Assembly (NCBI GenBank): GCA_017935565.1
Contig: JAGBHK010000024.1
Location: 1-64,000 of the forward strand
Length of the DNA stretch: 64,000 nucleotides
Direction: 5' to 3'
Origin: Lachnospiraceae bacterium
GTDB taxonomy: Bacteria > Bacillota > Clostridia > Lachnospirales > Lachnospiraceae
This document shows positions 47,901 through 54,594 of the stretch, one piece after another (the first letter of the stretch is position 1; each line of letters starts with the position of its first letter). The notes beneath the pieces were generated by a model that had not been told where the DNA came from, did no database searches, and saw only the letters and a list, made by a program, of their open reading frames with translations. A program made the translations under genes and the position numbers.

Positions 47901-48950
47901 TCGGTAGGCGTTCATGTCTGTTGCTTTTGCATCTTGAAGGAATGGGTGCTTTGTAACGAGGTCGTCTAGGGATAATATACCGTTATTCTTTATCGTAATA
48001 TCCTTTGCACCATTAGCCTCATAATAATCATGACGCATAAACGCCTCTACACATTTTGGATCAATATCTTTAGGTAAATTGTATTTTTCAATGGTTTCCA
48101 TTTCAGATAATATTCCAACCTTCTCACTATATGTAACAATTATACCTGTATCATCAAAAGTTCCAACATTAATGTCATCCAAACCTGATACTAATTTTAC
48201 GCCTATAACTTTACCTTCTGCATCCACACAAAATTCTGTCTTACGCAAATCTACATCACTTATAATCTGCGAATCAATGTCTGTTATTTTCGAAAAATCA
48301 CTGACTATAGTTAATTTTATATTTAAAGCCTCGTCTATGTCTTTTCCTATCCAAGCGTCCTGAATGAAGGTTGGAATTTCAGTCTGCATACCCACACTAC
48401 TAGACTTCCAACCTTGACCTGCCACATAGACAACTCTATTACCGTTTTCTATAGCTTTTTGAGTTAAAGTGCTAGAAATGAAATCGTCAAGTGCAAGTAG
48501 TTCTGTGCCTTCAATTGCATAAGGACCCATTCTTTCTCCTACAGTATTAGTTGTTGCATTCCATTCTTTTCCTGAAAGTAGTTGTGTCGATATTGTCTTA
48601 TCACCTATAGCATCTTTAATCGCCTGTTGAAATTCTTTTTCCCACAATATGCTACCTGCATCTGTGTTTGATATATAGTAATACTCCGGATTATTTTCAC
48701 AAAAACTGTCCATTTCTTTCCATATATCATTATTCTTTTCAACGGATTTTCCTGTGTATAACAACAAGGTCTGTCCATTTTTACCATTCATTGAAATATC
48801 ATTATATATTTTTTCTTGTAGTTCTGTAACAAACTCTACAAGATATTTATCTCTTATCAATCCATTATATTCAGGATCATCTGATTCCCATTCTTTTACA
48901 AATTTTACCATTTTTTTTAATAAATCATTTTGTTCTTCTGTTAACGCCAT
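41901..48950 (-). CDS. Giant RTX repeat exoprotein
   Basis: A 2349-residue secreted protein, probable substrate of the two downstream exporter genes. Residues 1-230 are unrecognised; about 330-690 contain a domain duplicated about every 166 residues (FL.DA..TD.NAYRA.EYL.SIGA). About 725-825 hold glycine-zipper-like hydrophobic helices (GLGAALGGPVGAAIGGF) that could insert in membranes. From about 870 onward come RTX calcium-binding nonapeptides (GGxGxDxLx). About 1370-2240 carry five modules, each an RTX block plus a beta domain ending IEFADGTKWG; four have exactly 522-bp spacing. A Ser/Thr/Asn-rich tail follows. Pore-forming toxin or adhesin are both possible. Confidence 0.9.
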   Translation of the reverse strand: MALTEEQNDLLKKMVKFVKEWESDDPEYNGLIRDKYLVEFVTELQEKIYNDISMNGKNGQTLLLYTGKSVEKNNDIWKEMDSFCENNPEYYYISNTDAGSILWEKEFQQAIKDAIGDKTISTQLLSGKEWNATTNTVGERMGPYAIEGTELLALDDFISSTLTQKAIENGNRVVYVAGQGWKSSSVGMQTEIPTFIQDAWIGKDIDEALNIKLTIVSDFSKITDIDSQIISDVDLRKTEFCVDAEGKVIGVKLVSGLDDINVGTFDDTGIIVTYSEKVGILSEMETIEKYNLPKDIDPKCVEAFMRHDYYEANGAKDITIKNNGILSLDDLVTKHPFLQDAKATDMNAYRAKEYLTSIGASDDMIKKLGFDTDAELKAKYDFLSECKDAAILDEFRNVEYAKANSIESEIIANISKENIYLDADGKIIAIGEVGDVDAVNKAKYTIDIESTRNYLDISEVKAKYGVNAELTSLERIILQDMDARVRTGSTSIISVDDLLAKHSFLNDASTTDVNTYRAYEYLKSIGAGDDTIRKLGLYADSDIKVKYGFLADCADQTILDEFRNYEYAKVKGIDTDAVKVMSNKNIFLDGYGKVVALGEVTSAEVASKSVYSITIGDAREFLLDATMESTYKGYNDLTPLEKIQVKQCDYDYRKLNLSLDKMTISDATMGKYLSASGKTADKLNNVDRIFMKIADGITGGNDDLANDLTKLADRYRLLGKGGKAILGTVDFVGTGVLFINAFTRANAYFESGMYTEGEGIIAGLITEAGGGALIGGAINHAISPYFIGLGAALGGPVGAAIGGFVSGYLIYSKTGEYAQKAGQFITEYWPEIKQSFADVIMDAGEELDNMCGGIIALIDKDADGAYFRGTKKDDELNGGDGDSKMEGFEGDDEIYGYGGSDEIHGGDGNDYISGMSGNDLIYGDDGNDTLRGGAGADIMYGGEGYDTFIWGSGYGNDVIYDSKDLSTIRLTDLYTKDLRVWYTSDGAARLINVNTDEVLTLCNFTIDSRYNNFQLEFPDGTTIAVDDPESPFVCRVIGNNADNVVESFFDNSTLNGLAGNDHLIGVRGNDTMYGGKGDDYLEGKDGDDTLNGGRGNDHLEGGRGNDTYVFVAGDGLDTMKDTEGTNKIEFNTSTPDDIIVTTYEDNDALLYLHSNQDMLLIEDLRKIEGEDLKLQFKDGIEMNANDINSPFLKVHGSNEGDTFSTFFANGEAYGYDGNDSIHGVNGKDSIYGHQGNDHLSGDGGNDMLDGGDGDDTLEGGIDDDKLIGGYGNDTLIGGEDADYYYFDLGWGSDIIDDGDLHVQNYGDKLIFGEGISPDDIFMLREDNELYILNIKTGDKIHVKGAFNYAIGYNMINGAKFADGTNWTMYEIENKVRIGGYNGTEEDDTIGGRERIYGYSDSEIIRGFAGNDTLRGFDGDDELQGGDGDDYLYGGNDDDVLVGGAGNDRMEGNYGADTYYFDLGWGKDVIFNEDTSVSRVNDRIVFGEGISPDDILLTRMGIDLVITHTVTGNTITVTSAYSYGDGRRMLDNIEFFDGTKWGINDVQAKTREGSLKGTDGHDKFMGYDKSYGYSEDEEFCGYAGNDTLNGREGSDELYGGEGDDTINGGDGDDYLVGGTGNDRMEGYYGADTYYFELGWGDDIIDNEDTTESRLHDKIVFGEGINPEDILLARMGTNFIITHRVTGDIIRVTSAYSYGDGRRMLDNIEFADGTKWGIEDIKAKTRIDGLNGTDSSENISGYDESYGYTSNEILRGYAGNDTLRGYVGSDELYGGEGNDSIYGGNDNDYIVGEAGNDTLSGESGADTYYFELGWGQDTINNKDTSESRLQDKIVFGEGINPEDILLTRIGSNLVITHMITGDKINVTNAYYYSDGTYMLDNIEFADGTKWGLEDIKAKTRIDGLNGADSGDNISGYEESYGYTSSEIMHGYAGNDTLRGYAGSDELHGGEGNDYLYGGSDNDYIVGGTGNDRMEGESGTDTYYFELGWGNDIIDNEDTTESRLQDKIVFGEGISVEDIVFTRKNRDMLIINTKTGDTIKLLDAYYHTDGRCMIDNIEFADGTKWGLEDIKAKTRTDGLNGTDSGDNISGYEESYGYTSNEILRGYAGNDTLRGYAGSDELYGGEGNDSIYGGNDNDYIVGEAGNDTLLGESGADTYLFELGWGQDTIDNTDTGEERVLDKIVFGEGITPENIVLTKSGNSMLITNILTSDSIFIRNAYYYNDGRCQINNLEFHDGTKAIIDYENVSLTITFVPEVISEENTSVDTLSDETAAVLGDICATDSITDVTTTNTEETNALSAVATETADNQSDVQALLLAQELAGSTNDNNVFNNDTDTSASEEKVFTEQYTIV
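42735..44835 (-). repeat. 522-bp coding tandem repeats inside the RTX gene
   Basis: The same junction sequence (GTTTTTGCTTTGATATCCTC type) recurs at about 42739, 43261, 43783 and 44305, exactly 522 bases apart each time, with a looser copy near 44832. Several stretches are near-identical at the DNA level, which points to recent duplication or gene conversion. Confidence 0.85.
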
Positions 48951-48952
48951 AA

Positions 48953-49393
48953 TTACTCATTCTCCTCCATTTCCGGTTCACAATCAAATCTCACAGAAAT
49001 CGATTTTAAAAACTGTTTTTTACATCCACTACTATCAACAGAAAATGCCTCTTCAATCATTTTCATTATTTCATCTCTATTTTTCCATACTTTTTGTGGA
49101 ATTGGTAGTTTTTCTATAATCCAAATAATATCAACTCCTGTTTCATAATTACCACTACCACCTTCAGAAATTTCCATTCTTATTGTGTTTCCGTTCCACC
49201 AAAAATCATAAAAATATGGCATCTCATGCAATCCACCGCCAATTCCTACTAAATATGCATTTTTCTCTCTATCTGCACACCACTCTGTATATTCTGATAA
49301 ATTTTTACCTTCTCTTCCCCAACAGTCTTTTAATCCCATTGATTTAAAAAATTCTCTGTCTTCTTCTGGAACCACTTCATAAACAAATCCCAT
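48953..49393 (-). CDS. Small unknown protein before the RTX gene (MGF-type)
   Basis: A 146-residue cytosolic protein, not recognised. Its layout (start MGFVYEV, EDREFF, a DREKNAYLVGIG strand, YFYDFWWNGNTIRMEI, VDIIWIIEKLPIP, then an amphipathic helix) parallels the two MGFSNEY proteins at 50758 and 51825, so I place it as a diverged member of the same family. Being first in the RTX operon, directly upstream and only two bases from the RTX ATG, it could be the immunity or chaperone partner. GAGG precedes the ATG; the c-di-GMP riboswitch lies upstream. Confidence 0.75.
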   Translation of the reverse strand: MGFVYEVVPEEDREFFKSMGLKDCWGREGKNLSEYTEWCADREKNAYLVGIGGGLHEMPYFYDFWWNGNTIRMEISEGGSGNYETGVDIIWIIEKLPIPQKVWKNRDEIMKMIEEAFSVDSSGCKKQFLKSISVRFDCEPEMEENE

Positions 49394-49534
49394 TTCATTT
49401 TCCTCGCTTTCATTTTTTTATATTCTTCTAGTAACTCCCTAATTAAATAAAAATTTCCACAAAATCCTCCTTCCACATCTATCTATATCCCCTTATAAAC
49501 ACACCCTGCATCGCAAGATATATTTATAAATGGA

Positions 49535-49572
49535 CATAAAAAATGGTTGCAACGAAAATAATCGTTGCAACC
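49535..49572 (-). terminator. Riboswitch expression-platform terminator (RTX operon)
   Basis: A perfect 11-bp stem GGTTGCAACGA/TCGTTGCAACC (49545-49555, 49562-49572) followed by ATTTTTTATG on the minus strand. Its first arm includes the conserved GGTTGC at the aptamer's 3' end, so aptamer folding and terminator formation should exclude each other. Confidence 0.85.
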
Positions 49573-49660
49573 GAACTATCATAGCACATTCTTTTTTTAT
49601 CTGCCGTAGACTCCTAGCTTTGCGTCACTTACGTTTCCATAAGTTTTGCCCCTTAACATT
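49565..49660 (-). ncRNA. c-di-GMP-I (GEMM) riboswitch upstream of the RTX operon
   Basis: Minus strand, in order: GGGGCAAAAC, an ACTTATG-GAAA-CGTAAGT hairpin with a GAAA tetraloop, the hallmark GACGCAAAGC, then AGTCTACGGCAG, and the 3' tetraloop-receptor-like end TATGATAGTTCGGTTGC. These match the GEMM class I consensus. A near-identical copy lies at 52375-52466. The terminator overlaps the 3' end, which suggests c-di-GMP binding prevents termination (an ON switch); that direction is inference. It fills most of the 49394-49782 gap. Confidence 0.88.
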
Positions 49661-49689
49661 TACAAAACATATTATCTTTTCCTTGACTA

Positions 49690-49718
49690 ATTTTAACATT
49701 TAATAATATCAAAGTCAA
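49690..49718 (-). promoter_or_regulatory. Promoter of the riboswitch-RTX transcript
   Basis: Minus strand: -35 TTGACT (49713-49718), 17-base spacer, -10 TAAAAT (49690-49695). The same hexamers and spacing occur at 52501-52529. Confidence 0.75.
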
Positions 49719-49782
49719 TCTACATTGCCATAGTCTCACTTATAAACTATTATGTTTAAAAACGCTTATCCTAAACCAACAC

Positions 49783-50310
49783 TTATTGGTCAAATTGTTT
49801 TTTCTTTCGTTCCTGACTTGCTTTAACAAACTTCATAAAAAGTTCTTCTGCTTCTTTTGAAATACCACTGTGCCCCTTAATAAGACGAATTATTTCATTC
49901 AAAAAGTCATTAAAATCATCATATTGACCATTTTCGATACCTTCAAAATACCTTACAAAATTTCCATTCATCTTCGAAAAACATATCGCTTCTCCATCAC
50001 CAATCAAATGACCTATAATCACTAAATCCTCTGGAACATACTTATTATTTACAACCATTCTATCAGTCCCCAAAAACTCTGCTGTTGTTCCCTCTATTAT
50101 AGAGCCGTTTGAGAATCTCAACCATTCCTTATATGATTCTGGAATAGTTATGCTATGCTCTTCTTCCCAATTTACAATTTGCTCTTCGCTAGCAGCATCG
50201 TTAAAATATGAATTGCTCTTATCAATTCTTTCTATGCATAATTCAACGATATCTTCGATCACATTCTTTAATGTGTTATTTTCTGGTACCTTTATTTCAT
50301 TTAAGTCCAT
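49783..50310 (-). CDS. SUKH (SMI1/KNR4) family protein, copy 1
   Basis: A 175-residue member of the SMI1/KNR4 (SUKH) superfamily, which supplies immunity proteins in many bacterial polymorphic-toxin loci. The core WEEEHSITIPESYKEWLRFSNG is the family signature, followed by GDGEAICFSKMNGNFVRYFEG. It shares the starts MDLNEIK.PENNTLKNVIE and NSYFNDAASEEQIVNW almost unchanged with the copy at 51294. A GTG at 50322 opens the frame, but it overlaps the GGAG, so I use the ATG at 50310. Last of the five-gene array. Confidence 0.88.
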   Translation of the reverse strand: MDLNEIKVPENNTLKNVIEDIVELCIERIDKSNSYFNDAASEEQIVNWEEEHSITIPESYKEWLRFSNGSIIEGTTAEFLGTDRMVVNNKYVPEDLVIIGHLIGDGEAICFSKMNGNFVRYFEGIENGQYDDFNDFLNEIIRLIKGHSGISKEAEELFMKFVKASQERKKKQFDQ

Positions 50311-50326
50311 TTCTTTCAGCACTCCT

Positions 50327-50755
50327 TTATAATATATCCATTATAATATTTAGTATTTGTCTAAAATCAGAATATCTCTCTTCGTCACCATGATCGAACC
50401 ATACAAATTCTCCTGTAATTTTTGAAAAACATAAAAACTGTCCATCACCTATAAGTGTTCCTATAACGACAAACTCTTCTGGCTTAATAGGTGCATTTAT
50501 TATAATCTTATCAATATCGTAAAAAGTTGCTGTATTTCCATTTATTATAGCTCCATTCGAAAACTTCAGCCAATCTTTATATGTTTCTGGTATCTTTACA
50601 CCATTATTCTTCTCCCAATCAGTAATTATTTCATCATCAAGTCCATCGTAAAATATGAATGTATTATCATCTTCTAATTCCTTGCATAAACTAACTAATT
50701 CTTCTATTTCGTTTTTTAAACTGTTATTAGAAAGCACTATTTCATTAATAAACAT
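50327..50755 (-). CDS. SUKH family protein, copy 2 (diverged)
   Basis: A 142-residue SMI1/KNR4 protein: WEKNNGVKIPETYKDWLKFSNGA and IGDGQFLCFSKITGEFVWFDHG mark the fold. It is shorter and more diverged than the flanking copies and lacks their basic tail. AAGGAG precedes the ATG, two bases after the upstream MGF gene stop. Likely an immunity-type protein by family and context; not demonstrated. Confidence 0.87.
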   Translation of the reverse strand: MFINEIVLSNNSLKNEIEELVSLCKELEDDNTFIFYDGLDDEIITDWEKNNGVKIPETYKDWLKFSNGAIINGNTATFYDIDKIIINAPIKPEEFVVIGTLIGDGQFLCFSKITGEFVWFDHGDEERYSDFRQILNIIMDIL

Positions 50756-50757
50756 AT

Positions 50758-51240
50758 TTATTCTCCTTTAATTATGGCTTTAATTTTTCCATCAAAATCT
50801 GGTCCTTTATGTCTAGGGTCACCGCATATACCATATCCCGTCATCAAATCTTCTAATACATCATATACTTCGTTTTTATTAATCTTAGAAAATTCAGGTA
50901 TTTTTATATCTTTAATAGACCAATATTGTACAATATTCACCCCAAACCTTTCTTTTGCATTTATTCCCCTTTCTCGTCCAACATCTTTTAGATACAATTC
51001 AATACAATTTTGTTTTTGAATACATCCCCAAAACAGAACAAACATATATCCATTTGCTTTTAAATCATAATCGTAATCATTTTCGTTTTTTAACATCCAT
51101 ATGTTCCTTCTTCTATCAACTGTACAGGTTTCACACAAACATTCATATACCTTATTTTTACATCTGGTAAGTGCATAATGACCCGTATTTGCTATTAATT
51201 TTTTCTCTTCATCTGTCAAATACTCATTTGAAAATCCCAT
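50758..51240 (-). CDS. MGF-type unknown protein, copy A
   Basis: A 160-residue cytosolic protein of unknown function: MGFSNEYLTDEEKKLIA at the start, a VDRRRNIWMLK strand, GYMFVLFWG, the ELYLKDVGRERG block and a C-terminal GDPRHKGPDFDGKIKAIIK. It is closely related to the product at 51825 and more loosely to the one at 48953. It alternates with SUKH genes in a tight operon, which suggests a second immunity family or a partner of the RTX protein. Confidence 0.8.
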   Translation of the reverse strand: MGFSNEYLTDEEKKLIANTGHYALTRCKNKVYECLCETCTVDRRRNIWMLKNENDYDYDLKANGYMFVLFWGCIQKQNCIELYLKDVGRERGINAKERFGVNIVQYWSIKDIKIPEFSKINKNEVYDVLEDLMTGYGICGDPRHKGPDFDGKIKAIIKGE

Positions 51241-51293
51241 TTATTTTTCCTCATTTTCATTTCACATTAATCTTATTGCTACTTGATTAATTA

Positions 51294-51818
51294 TCATTTA
51301 TTGTTCTCTTGTTTTCTTTTTCTAATTTCCGCAAGTTTTTCTAACATTCTTTTCTTCTCATCCATTGATATACTTAATTCACCTTTTATCGATATAATCA
51401 CAGCATTCAAAAAATCTTTAAAATCTCGATACACTCCATTTTCCCTACCCTCAAAATATCTCACAAAAGTTCCATTTTCCTTTGAAAAACCTAATATCTC
51501 TCCATCACCAATTAAATGGCCTATAATAACCAAATCTTCTGGTATGTATTTACTCTTCACAACCATTCTTTCTATGCCTAAAAATTCCGCTGTTGGATCA
51601 TCTATTAGAGAACCATTTGAGAATCTCAACCATTCCTTATATGATTCTGGAATAGTTATGTTATGTTCTTCTTCCCAATTTACAATTTGCTCTTCGCTAG
51701 CAGCATCGTTAAAATATGAATTACTCTTATCAATTCTTTCTATGCATAATTCAACAATTTCTTCGATCACATTCTTTAATGTGTTATTTTCTGGTATTTT
51801 TATTTCATTTAAGTCCAT
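51294..51818 (-). CDS. SUKH family protein, copy 3
   Basis: A 174-residue SMI1/KNR4 protein, nearly identical over its first 70 residues to the product at 49783 (MDLNEIKIPENNTLKN... WEEEHNITIPESYKEWLRFSNGS), then diverging. The near-identical DNA of the two first halves indicates recent duplication. GGAG with nine-base spacing precedes the ATG, six bases after the upstream MGF gene. Confidence 0.88.
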   Translation of the reverse strand: MDLNEIKIPENNTLKNVIEEIVELCIERIDKSNSYFNDAASEEQIVNWEEEHNITIPESYKEWLRFSNGSLIDDPTAEFLGIERMVVKSKYIPEDLVIIGHLIGDGEILGFSKENGTFVRYFEGRENGVYRDFKDFLNAVIISIKGELSISMDEKKRMLEKLAEIRKRKQENNK

Positions 51819-51824
51819 TATATA

Positions 51825-52304
51825 TCACTCCTTTATAATCGCTTTAACCTTTCCATCAAACTCTGGTCCTTTATGTTTTGGATTTCCATTTACACCATAT
51901 GCAGTCATCATTTCTTCTAACAAATTTTTAATTTCATATTCATCAACTTGTAATTGATTTGATATATTAATTTTCATAATTCCCCAGTGTCTAATGACTT
52001 CAACACCATCTTCTTGTTTATTTGCATCTACGTATTCTCTCCCCATATCTTTCAATGTAATTTCTATAACATTATCTTTATGTATCTTCTTCCAGAACAT
52101 GATAAATAAATATCCGTCTTCTCTTGGGTCCCATTCTCGTATTTTTGTATTTGACAAAAGCCATATTTTTCTATCCCGATCAACTGTAACCTTTTCTTTC
52201 AAGCAAAACGCCGATGTTTCATCTATTGATGTAAGTTTATTATGCCTCGTTTCCGCTATTAATCTTTTCTCTTCATCTGTCAAATACTCATTTGAAAATC
52301 CCAT
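51825..52304 (-). CDS. MGF-type unknown protein, copy B (first gene of SUKH array)
   Basis: A 159-residue relative of the product at 50758 with the same start (MGFSNEYLTDEEKRLIAET) and end (GNPKHKGPEFDGKVKAIIK); the middle is diverged. GGAGG precedes the ATG. It is the first gene behind the second c-di-GMP-I riboswitch, a position equivalent to that of the 48953 gene behind the first, so the whole control-region-plus-MGF arrangement appears duplicated. Confidence 0.82.
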   Translation of the reverse strand: MGFSNEYLTDEEKRLIAETRHNKLTSIDETSAFCLKEKVTVDRDRKIWLLSNTKIREWDPREDGYLFIMFWKKIHKDNVIEITLKDMGREYVDANKQEDGVEVIRHWGIMKINISNQLQVDEYEIKNLLEEMMTAYGVNGNPKHKGPEFDGKVKAIIKE

Positions 52305-52347
52305 TTTTTCCTCCTGTCACATCATAAGATGCATTCATACAAAGACA

Positions 52348-52381
52348 TAAAAAAAGTCACAACGAATAAATCATTGCAACC
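52348..52381 (-). terminator. Riboswitch expression-platform terminator (SUKH array)
   Basis: On the minus strand GTTGCAATGA pairs with TCGTTGTGAC through several G-U wobbles (52356-52365, 52371-52380), followed by TTTTTTT. The sequence has drifted from the first copy at 49545, but pairing is kept, which supports function. Confidence 0.8.
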
Positions 52382-52468
52382 GAACTATCATAGCACATTC
52401 ATTTTTTATCTGCCGTAGACTCCTAGCTTTGCGTCACTTACGTTTCCATAAGTTTTGCCCCTTAACAC
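52374..52468 (-). ncRNA. c-di-GMP-I (GEMM) riboswitch upstream of the SUKH array
   Basis: Nearly identical to the aptamer at 49565: GGGGCAAAAC, GAAA-capped hairpin, GACGCAAAGC, CTACGGCAG and TATGATAGTTCGGTTGC in the same order. Differences cluster in the AT-rich loop and the terminator. It controls the five-gene MGF/SUKH operon that starts at 52304. Confidence 0.87.
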
Positions 52469-52500
52469 TATCCAAAATATATCATAAATTTCTTTGGTTA

Positions 52501-52529
52501 ATTTTAACATTTAACAACAGTAAAGTCAA
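52501..52529 (-). promoter_or_regulatory. Promoter of the riboswitch-SUKH transcript
   Basis: Minus strand: -35 TTGACT (52524-52529), 17-base spacer, -10 TAAAAT (52501-52506), a duplicate of the RTX promoter arrangement. Confidence 0.72.
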
Positions 52530-52562
52530 TCTCAACAAACAGTTCCACTTAGCCAAAACATA

Positions 52563-52768
52563 TTCTAGTCGACAGTAGTGTATTTACATTTATAAGATGA
52601 TTTAATTTTTCAATCGGCGTAATGCAAAAAATGTAGCTTCGCATTACACACTGTCCGAGCAAGTTTACTTGCGAGTTTGTGTAAGCGAAGCTTAATATCA
52701 TTTTTGCATTATGGTGATTAGAAAAATAATCATCTTATAACAGTAAATTAAACTACTGTCGACTAGAA
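52563..52768. repeat. 206-bp imperfect inverted repeat at the end of the fab operon
   Basis: The ends TTCTAGTCGACAGTAGT and ACTACTGTCGACTAGAA (52563-52579, 52752-52768) are perfect complements. Inside, ATAAGATGATT/AATCATCTTAT and GTAATGCAAAAAATG/CATTTTTGCATTATG continue the pairing down to GCAAG/CTTGC. The right arm covers the last codons and stop of accDA. It could be a large terminator or a MITE-like insertion; no target duplication is obvious. With the riboswitch it accounts for the 52305-52762 gap. Confidence 0.75.
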
Positions 52769-54568
52769 CCGCCTAAACTTCTCATACCTCTTATTTATCA
52801 ACCCATTCTTATCTTCAAAAGCCAATTCTTCAATAGCCTTCTCGATAAGCCCCGCCATATATGCCGCACATTCTTCTACATTTTCTGCGGCACCAAGTTT
52901 TGTTTCAGGAACAATGTCATCTATTATTCCAAAGTCAAGCAAATCCTCTGCGGTTATACGCATTATCGGAGCTGCCTCCTTTGCTCTCGAGCCATCTTTC
53001 CAAAGGATTGATGCGAAGCCTTCTGGTGAAAGAATTGAATAAATGGAATTTTCCATCATGTAAACCTTGTCTGCAACGCCAAGAGCTAATGCTCCACCAC
53101 TGCCGCCTTCGCCAATTACAAAGGAAACTATCGGTGTTTTAAGCATTGACATTTCCATTAAGTTTTTGGCAATTGCTTCACCCTGACCGCGCTCTTCTGC
53201 GCCCATTCCAGGATATGCGCCAGGAGTATCGATAAAACATATTACAGGTCTGCCAAATTTTTCAGCCTGCTTCATAAGACGCAATGCCTTACGGTAGCCC
53301 TCTGGATTTGGCATACCAAAATTACGCATAACATTTTCACTGGTATTTCTACCCTTTTGTTCGGCGATAACTGTTACTGGCTTGCCCCCAAAGAATGCAA
53401 TACCACCAACTATAGCTGAATCGTCACCAAAGTATCTATCACCGTGAAACTCCATAAAATTACTAAAAATAAGATTAATGTAATCTAAACCTGTTGGGCG
53501 TTCCTGCGCTCTAGCCATTTGAACTTTTTCCCAAACAGAAGATACATTTCTATACTTTTTAATTTCATCAGACTCTTTCTTTCCTGCATTTTTCAATATG
53601 TAACCTAAATGACTTAATGCCTTTATAGGATAGAAATTCTTAAAATCTTTTTCGGTCTGATGAGCACGCAATATATCCGTAAGCATCTGCTTCTGATTTT
53701 CTCTAGGTGCAATGGCATCTACAAATCCATGCTCAAGTAAAAACTCTGAAGTTTGGAAGCCTTCTGGTAATTTTTGACGAATTGTCTGCTCAATTACACG
53801 AGGACCTGCAAAACCTATTAATGCCTTTGGTTCGGCTAAAATAATATCACCTTCCATAGCAAAGCTTGCTGTTACACCGCCAGTTGTTGGATGTGTAAGA
53901 ACGGTTACATATAATTGACCTGCTGCACTGTGTCTTGCAACAGCCGCACTAACCTTTGCCATTTGCATTAACGAAAAGATACCTTCCTGCATTCTGGCAC
54001 CGCCTGATGCTGTATAAACAATTACAGGCACCTTTTCTGCGGTGGCACGCTCGAAAATCCTTGTTAGTTTTTCACCAACAATAGTTCCCATACTTGCCAT
54101 CATAAAGTCGGCATTCATAATACAAAGATATGTTTCCATACCATTGATTGCACATCTTCCTACGCATATCGCATCCTTGTATCCAGTTTTTTCCTGTTGT
54201 GCGGCAATCTTTTCCTCATAATTAGGAAAATCAATTGGATTTCTAGGCTCAATGTCATCAAACATTTCTACGAAGGTTCCAAAATCCGCAATAAGATTTA
54301 TTCTCTCTTCTACTGATAATCTAAAATATGCGCCACAATCACTACATACCATGTAATCTTCTTTAAGCTGCTTTGTATAAAGAATTTTTCCACAATTATT
54401 GCATTTTACAGCAAGGCCTTCAGGAACAGAAGGCTTCTTGCTTAAAACACCTTTTTTTATGTCCTCTTTAGTAATAACACTTTTATCATCCACATAAAGA
54501 ATATCTTTGCCCTTATATTCTTTTTGAAGTGTATTTATTTTTATATATTTCTTTTTAAATAAAGCCAT
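52763..54568 (-). CDS. accDA: Acetyl-CoA carboxylase carboxyltransferase, fused beta and alpha subunits
   Basis: A 601-residue fusion that transfers CO2 from carboxybiotin to acetyl-CoA to make malonyl-CoA. The AccD half (about 1-300) has the zinc ribbon CNNCGKIL...CSDCGAYF and SGGARMQEG; the AccA half (about 330-601) has [27 protein letters not shown] and [12 protein letters not shown]. The two are separate genes in many bacteria; the fusion occurs in some clostridia. GGAGGT precedes the ATG. Last gene of the fab operon; its stop lies in the 206-bp inverted repeat. Confidence 0.95.
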   Translation of the reverse strand: MALFKKKYIKINTLQKEYKGKDILYVDDKSVITKEDIKKGVLSKKPSVPEGLAVKCNNCGKILYTKQLKEDYMVCSDCGAYFRLSVEERINLIADFGTFVEMFDDIEPRNPIDFPNYEEKIAAQQEKTGYKDAICVGRCAINGMETYLCIMNADFMMASMGTIVGEKLTRIFERATAEKVPVIVYTASGGARMQEGIFSLMQMAKVSAAVARHSAAGQLYVTVLTHPTTGGVTASFAMEGDIILAEPKALIGFAGPRVIEQTIRQKLPEGFQTSEFLLEHGFVDAIAPRENQKQMLTDILRAHQTEKDFKNFYPIKALSHLGYILKNAGKKESDEIKKYRNVSSVWEKVQMARAQERPTGLDYINLIFSNFMEFHGDRYFGDDSAIVGGIAFFGGKPVTVIAEQKGRNTSENVMRNFGMPNPEGYRKALRLMKQAEKFGRPVICFIDTPGAYPGMGAEERGQGEAIAKNLMEMSMLKTPIVSFVIGEGGSGGALALGVADKVYMMENSIYSILSPEGFASILWKDGSRAKEAAPIMRITAEDLLDFGIIDDIVPETKLGAAENVEECAAYMAGLIEKAIEELAFEDKNGLINKRYEKFRRF

Positions 54569-54594
54569 TTAGGACCTCCCACAGACATTTCGCA

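Noticed and set aside
42037..48363. Many plus-strand open frames opposite the RTX gene
   Set aside because: They mirror the repetitive codon pattern of the RTX coding strand and lack ribosome sites or recognisable products.
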